DNA of 64,000 nt, from the NCBI RefSeq assembly GCF_014655955.1, contig NZ_BNBO01000028.1, positions 1 to 64,000 on the forward strand, in the 5' to 3' direction. Source of the DNA: Kitasatospora indigofera. Lineage in GTDB: Bacteria; Actinomycetota; Actinomycetes; Streptomycetales; Streptomycetaceae. Of this stretch, positions 60,307-64,000 are shown piece after piece. A program made the translations under genes and the position numbers. Numbering within the stretch: the first letter of the stretch is position 1; every line of letters starts with the position of its first letter. Below the pieces are notes generated by a model, which did no database searches, was not told the origin of the DNA, and saw only the letters and a program-made list of their open reading frames with translations.

Positions 60307-61533
60307 TCAGCCGCCCACGGCCGGCGCGTGCCCCGGGGCGGGCATGGCGTGCCGGAGCCGGTACTCCGCGGCGTCACGCTTGTACCGCTCCCCGGCGGCC
60401 GCCTGGTCCGGGATGTCGGCGGGGTCGGGTGCGGCGTCGCCGAAGAAGCGGTCCAGGGCCTGGTTCGCGCCCACGGCGAGCGGGCCCGAGCGGGCGAGCA
60501 TGCCGGCCTCGTAGCGGGCGACGGCGAGGTCGACGTCGGCCTCCTCGGCGAGTGCCCGGGCCAGCTCGGCGCCGTCGAGCAGGGCGAGGTTCATGCCGTA
60601 GCCGCCGAAGGGCGACATCAGGTGGGCGGCGTCGCCGAGGAGTGTCGCGCCCGGGGTGTGCTCCCAGGTCAGGGGTGCGGGCAGGGCGTACAGGGGCCGG
60701 TTGCCGAAGGACTCGGCCTCGGTGATGAAGGGCAGCAGCTCGGCGGCCCAGTCGTCGAACTCCTGGAGCAGGTGGTGCCGGACGGCGGCGCCGTCGCCGA
60801 GGTCCAGGCCGGCCGCGGAGTGCCAGTCGAGGGCGGTGCGCAGGCCGATCAGGCCGCGGACGACGCCGTTGGCGTTGCGCTGGCCGATGATCGCGCGGCC
60901 GTGCCGGCCGTTGGCGAACATGTGCCCGTCGCCGACGAGTGCGGCGATCCGGGGGTGCCGGGTCGCCACCTCCTCGAAGCGGACGTCGAGCATGGAGACG
61001 CCGCTGTACGCCGGCACCGCGTCGGTCAGCAGGGGGCGCACCCGGGACCACGCGCCGTCCGCCCCGATGACGAGGTCGGTCTCGACGGAGGTGCCGTCGG
61101 CGAACCGGAGCCGGTGGGCGCCGCCGCCGAGCGGCGTGGCGTCCACCAGTTTGTGCCCCCAGTGCACCGTGCCGGGGCGCACCCGGCCGGCGAGCAGCGC
61201 GCGCAGCTGTCCGCGGTCGATCTCGGGGGCGGCGTCCTCGCCCGGGCCGGGGACGTACTCGGCGAGCACGGTGCCGTGCTGGTCGAGAGTGCGCTTCGCC
61301 TGGCCCTCGAAGCGCGCGACGGCGAGGAACTCGTCGAGCAGGCCGGCCGTCTCCAGGGCGATCTGCCCGGTGTCCGCGTGCAGGTCGAGGGTGCCGCCGG
61401 CGTCGCGGGCGGTGGGGGAGGCGTCGGCGTCGTGCACGGTGACCTCGATGCCGTGGCGTTGCAGGACGCGGGCGCACAGCAGGCCTCCCGGGCCGGCGCC
61501 TATGACGGTGATCCGCGGGGTGGGGCTCTTCAT
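60307..61533 (-). CDS. TetX-like FAD-dependent monooxygenase
   Basis: A 408-aa class A flavin monooxygenase. FAD fold: ITVIGAGPGGLLCARVLQRHGIEVTVHD. Then GGTLDLHADTGQIALETAGLL, PEIDRGQLRALL, HWGHKLVDATPL, DLVIGADGAWSRVRPLLTD and LLGDAAHLMSPFGGYGMNLALLDG. These line up segment by segment with Tet(X), the tetracycline-inactivating enzyme (GGTLDLH, PEINR, GDAAHLMPPFAGQGVN). Many actinomycete homologues are not proven to act on tetracyclines. GGAG lies six bases before ATG. It is divergent from a TetR gene that probably controls it. Confidence 0.88.
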   Translation of the reverse strand: MKSPTPRITVIGAGPGGLLCARVLQRHGIEVTVHDADASPTARDAGGTLDLHADTGQIALETAGLLDEFLAVARFEGQAKRTLDQHGTVLAEYVPGPGEDAAPEIDRGQLRALLAGRVRPGTVHWGHKLVDATPLGGGAHRLRFADGTSVETDLVIGADGAWSRVRPLLTDAVPAYSGVSMLDVRFEEVATRHPRIAALVGDGHMFANGRHGRAIIGQRNANGVVRGLIGLRTALDWHSAAGLDLGDGAAVRHHLLQEFDDWAAELLPFITEAESFGNRPLYALPAPLTWEHTPGATLLGDAAHLMSPFGGYGMNLALLDGAELARALAEEADVDLAVARYEAGMLARSGPLAVGANQALDRFFGDAAPDPADIPDQAAAGERYKRDAAEYRLRHAMPAPGHAPAVGG

Positions 61534-61547
61534 GAGGGGCTCCGATT

Positions 61548-61579
61548 CGGTGTGTCGGTGTGTCGGTGTGTCGGTGTGA
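61548..61579. repeat. 8-bp tandem repeat
   Basis: CGGTGTGT three times and CGGTGTGA once, directly upstream of the TetX-like gene; a (GGGTGC)n run follows at about 61600-61625. Confidence 0.85.
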
Positions 61580-61746
61580 GTGTCGGGGTGGGTGTGGCCG
61601 TGCGGGTGCGGGTGCGGGTGCGGTGGGGGCGGGACGGGTGACCGGCCGGCCCTGGGCGCCGGGTCCGGCCCCGGCGGGCGCCGCCCTCGCCGTCGTCGGA
61701 AGGGCGGGCCGGGGCCGCCGGGGCCGGGGTAATTATTACTGCCACT

Positions 61747-61772
61747 GAAAAACTACCGTAGCAGAAGTTTTC
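61747..61772. promoter_or_regulatory. Candidate TetR operator
   Basis: GAAAAACT and AGTTTTC form an inverted repeat with a one-base bulge and 10-base spacer, centred near the palindrome CTAC-C-GTAG (61753-61761). It lies in the only AT-rich part of the divergent gap, 24 bases before the TetR ATG. Confidence 0.5.
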
Positions 61773-61796
61773 CAGGGGCTGGATTATCCTTGCGGC

Positions 61797-62534
61797 ATGA
61801 ACGCACGAACAGTCGACTGGTCCGCGGGGCGCCTCGCCCGTGACGGGGTGGATCGGGCCGAGGGCCTGCGCGAGCGCAAGAAGCGCCTGATGCGCCAACA
61901 GCTGTCCGACACGGCCACCGAGATGTTCGTGGAGCGGGGCTTCGAAGCCGTCCGCGTCGCCGAGGTGGCCGCCGCCTGCGGGGTGTCCGAGAAGACCGTC
62001 TTCAACTACTTCCCCACCAAGGAGTCCCTGGTCCTGGACCAGCCGGAGGCCACCATGGCCGCCCTGCGCACGGAGCTGGCACGGCCGGAGCTCACCCCGG
62101 TCGACGCGGCGCTGCGGGTCCTCGCGGACGAGCTGGGCGCGCTGACCGCCTGGCTGGACGGGCACGAGGACCCCGCCCTGGCCGTGGCCCGGCTGCGCCG
62201 GTTCGGCGAGCTGGTCCAGGCGACGCCCGCTCTCCGCGCGCACCAGCGCGACATGACGGACCAGCTGGTCGCCGCGGCGGCCGAGACCCTCGCCCGACGG
62301 GCCGGGGCCGGCCCCGAGGACCCGGAGCCGCAGATCGCGGCCACCGCGCTGCTCGGGCTCTGGCCGATCCAGTTCAGGGCGCTGCGCACCCACCTGGACG
62401 GGACCCGGACGCCCGCTCAGGTCCGCGCGGCGGTCACCGCCGACGTGCTCCGCGCGGCTGAGCTGCTCGCGGCCGGGCTGGGCCCCTGGCCGCCCGCCGG
62501 CCCGGAGCCGGCGCCCGCGCCCGCGCTGCCGTAG
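61797..62534 (+). CDS. TetR-family regulator of the TetX-like gene
   Basis: A 245-aa TetR protein. After about 25 residues comes the HTH: RQQLSDTATEMFVERGFEAVRVAEVAAACGVSEKTVFNYFPTKESL. The helical ligand domain follows; the C-terminus is Pro/Ala-rich. It belongs to the group with KTVFNYF, often linked to efflux or detoxification genes. It is divergent from the TetX-like monooxygenase. A candidate operator sits in the AT-rich part of the gap. Start ATG 61797. Confidence 0.88.
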   Translation: MNARTVDWSAGRLARDGVDRAEGLRERKKRLMRQQLSDTATEMFVERGFEAVRVAEVAAACGVSEKTVFNYFPTKESLVLDQPEATMAALRTELARPELTPVDAALRVLADELGALTAWLDGHEDPALAVARLRRFGELVQATPALRAHQRDMTDQLVAAAAETLARRAGAGPEDPEPQIAATALLGLWPIQFRALRTHLDGTRTPAQVRAAVTADVLRAAELLAAGLGPWPPAGPEPAPAPALP

Positions 62535-62768
62535 CGCTCCCGGGGAGGAGGGGTGGCCCCGCCGTACTGCGCCCCCCGTCCGACCGCCGGCCGTCCGACC
62601 GCCGCCGGCCCCCCGCCGGCCGTCTCCCCGCCGGATGTCGTCCCTGCCGGCCGTCGTCCGCGAGGGCCGGGCGGGCGGGCCCGGCCGGTCGGCGCGGGCC
62701 CGCCGTCGCGCGCCGTGAATTCCCGAAATCGGCTGCGGAGGGTAATCGAACGGGAGCATGGTGCAGGC

Positions 62769-63875
62769 ATGACTGAGTACGGCGAGGACGTCCCCGGCTA
62801 CCGGACGATCAGAGTGGGTGCCTCCCGGGCCCCGGTCGCGGACCTGGCGGACCTGGCGGCCTGGCAGGCGAGGGAGCCCTACCCGGAGGTCCTGTCGGCC
62901 GGTCACCCGGTCTTCGGCGTGGCCCGGGAGTGCGAGCAGGGCGGGTGGGAGCTGCACGCCGGCTTCGGCTGCATGACGCCGCAGGGCTCCCGCGAGAACA
63001 TGTCGATGACCTTCCGGCGGTTGGCCCAGCGGGCCGAGCGGGACGGCGACCGGGCGGCCCAGCGGGAGTGCCTGGCTGCGGCGGAGCACCTGGACTGGGA
63101 GAAGAGCGACGAGATGACCGTCCTCGGTACCCGCTACCGGGTGGTGCGGGCCGAGCGGTTCGTGCGGACCGGTCCGGACGGCCCGGAGCCGCCCCGCGCC
63201 ACCGACCCCGATCCCGTCTCGCCCGGCCGGGCGGCCCGGTCCTACGACCCGGCGGCCGGCTTCCTGATCGACCCGACGGTGCCGACCGGTATGTCCGAGG
63301 CGATCCTGAAGGCCGAACTGCTGGCGCTGGTCCGGGCGCCGGGCACGGTGCCGGCCCCGGTCCGGCGGGACTCCCGGCTGGCCGCCCACTCGCACCCGGG
63401 CGGGGTGCTGCTGCCCGCCGCGTTCATGGTCGCCGAGCGGATCGGCGGGGAGTGGGCGCCGGGGTCGCACACCGACTCCAGCACCCCGCAGGGCGCCCGG
63501 GACTCCCTGGCGCTGGCGCTGCGGGTGATGGACCCGGTCCGGCGGGGGCTCTCCCCGGCCGAGCGGGCCGAGTACGCCCGCGCGGCCGACCGGCTCGACC
63601 GGGAGCGCGGCTCCGACCTCGCAGTCGCGGGCCGGCTGCTCCGGGTGGTCCGGACCGAGCGGCTGGTGCGGATCGGCCCGGACGGCCCCGAGGGCCCCCG
63701 CCCCAGCGACTTCGACCCGGAGCTGCCCGTCCTGGAGCAGGACCGCCGGCTCCGCGAGCAGGGCGACGATCCGGACGAGGACGCTCCGATCGAACTCGAC
63801 GAGGCGACGCAGGAGTTGGCCCGCCTCTTCCACGCGGAGGAGCGGCGCCGGCGGGAGCGCCCGGGCGGCTCCTGA
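62769..63875 (+). CDS. DUF5954 protein with internal duplication
   Basis: A 368-aa soluble protein. Two halves are clearly related: residues about 45-145 and 215-315 each go from a strand pair through TPQGSRENMSMTFRRL or TPQGARDSLALALRV, a helix ending in LD(W/R)E, to RYRVVRAERFVRTGPDGPEPP or LLRVVRTERLVRIGPDGPEGP. This matches streptomycete DUF5954. The C-terminus is acidic, then basic. ATG 62769; ribosome site unclear. Function unknown. Confidence 0.82.
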   Translation: MTEYGEDVPGYRTIRVGASRAPVADLADLAAWQAREPYPEVLSAGHPVFGVARECEQGGWELHAGFGCMTPQGSRENMSMTFRRLAQRAERDGDRAAQRECLAAAEHLDWEKSDEMTVLGTRYRVVRAERFVRTGPDGPEPPRATDPDPVSPGRAARSYDPAAGFLIDPTVPTGMSEAILKAELLALVRAPGTVPAPVRRDSRLAAHSHPGGVLLPAAFMVAERIGGEWAPGSHTDSSTPQGARDSLALALRVMDPVRRGLSPAERAEYARAADRLDRERGSDLAVAGRLLRVVRTERLVRIGPDGPEGPRPSDFDPELPVLEQDRRLREQGDDPDEDAPIELDEATQELARLFHAEERRRRERPGGS

Positions 63876-64000
63876 CCGGAGCCTCCTGAGAGGATGGGCC
63901 GGGTGGGCGACGGCCGCCGCCGGTACGCGCCGGTGCCGGCCGCCGCCCGCCCGGCCCGGTGCGTGCGCAGGCGTCAGGACGGGCCCCGGTACGGGCCCGG

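Noticed and set aside
63974-64000. Possible C-terminus of a leftward gene entering from the right edge
   Set aside because: Only eight codons before an in-frame TGA are visible; too little to call.
1-64000. Search for tRNA/rRNA genes, insertion sequences, phage, toxin-antitoxin or secondary-metabolite clusters
   Set aside because: No cloverleaf-like or rRNA sequence, transposase, integrase, PKS, NRPS or terpene-synthase motif was recognised by eye; single genes (DUF1772, methyltransferase, SDR) are not enough to call a cluster.

Overview
The window is chromosomal DNA from a very high-GC actinomycete of the Streptomyces/Kitasatospora type. The support is strong G+C bias at third codon positions, many GTG/TTG starts, lipobox and LAETG surface proteins, ROK/LacI/TetR/XRE regulators, an F420-dependent luciferase-like enzyme, an actinobacterial-style M-box upstream of corA, and many perfect GC-rich hairpins between genes. 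I see no rRNA, tRNA, CRISPR array, insertion sequence, phage or plasmid gene. It reads as ordinary chromosome rich in accessory and secreted functions. Genus is inference only. || Layout. 1-1.8 kb: 5' end of a leftward sugar-binding lipoprotein gene and a divergent ROK repressor with two matching operators between them. 1.8-5.8 kb: ClC channel, a small membrane protein, a sortase-type LAETG protein and a CMD-like protein. 5.9-14.3 kb: a complete beta-1,4-galactan locus with LacI regulator, MalG/MalF-type permeases, binding lipoprotein, GH42 beta-galactosidase and secreted GH53 galactanase. Two copies of one palindrome lie in the divergent promoter region. 14.3-17.1 kb: methyltransferase/TetR pair with tandem operators, and a DUF89/ARMT1-like protein. 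17.6-22.7 kb: a giant secreted M4+M28 double metalloprotease with a chitin-binding tail, divergent from an XRE/TPR regulator. 22.8-28.2 kb: small metabolic and hypothetical genes, including translationally coupled LLM oxidoreductase and nucleoside deaminase, an Lrp regulator, a DUF2695 protein and a GAP-family membrane protein. 29-32.1 kb: two secreted glycine-rich proteins. 32.4-39.1 kb: a second EF-G, a PYROXD2-like FAD oxidoreductase, enoyl-CoA isomerase and an SDR. 39.15-39.9 kb: an AT-rich, repeat- and hairpin-bearing island. 39.9-47.9 kb: two GNATs, a cation/proton antiporter, coupled NUDIX-HIT, a glutathionyl-hydroquinone-reductase-like protein, an alpha/beta hydrolase and a decayed epimerase. 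48.3-54.8 kb: NCS1 permease with a Cys-rich tail, DM13 protein, YdjM-like protein, DUF3048 lipoprotein, then an M-box riboswitch upstream of CorA. 54.9-63.9 kb: HATPase, Ser/Thr kinase, YdcF, DUF4360, DUF1772, a TetX-like flavoprotein with divergent TetR, and DUF5954. || Working units. The galactan locus should cut galactan outside the cell, import oligosaccharides and hydrolyse them inside under LacI control. The M-box should tie CorA expression to cytoplasmic Mg2+. The ROK, TetR (15.2 kb) and TetX/TetR pairs are divergent units with visible operators. The most interesting signals are the M-box/corA leader with a proline-rich leader ORF, the M4-M28 fusion protease, the paired ROK and TetR operators, the TetX-like enzyme, and the AT-rich repeat island at 39.5 kb.
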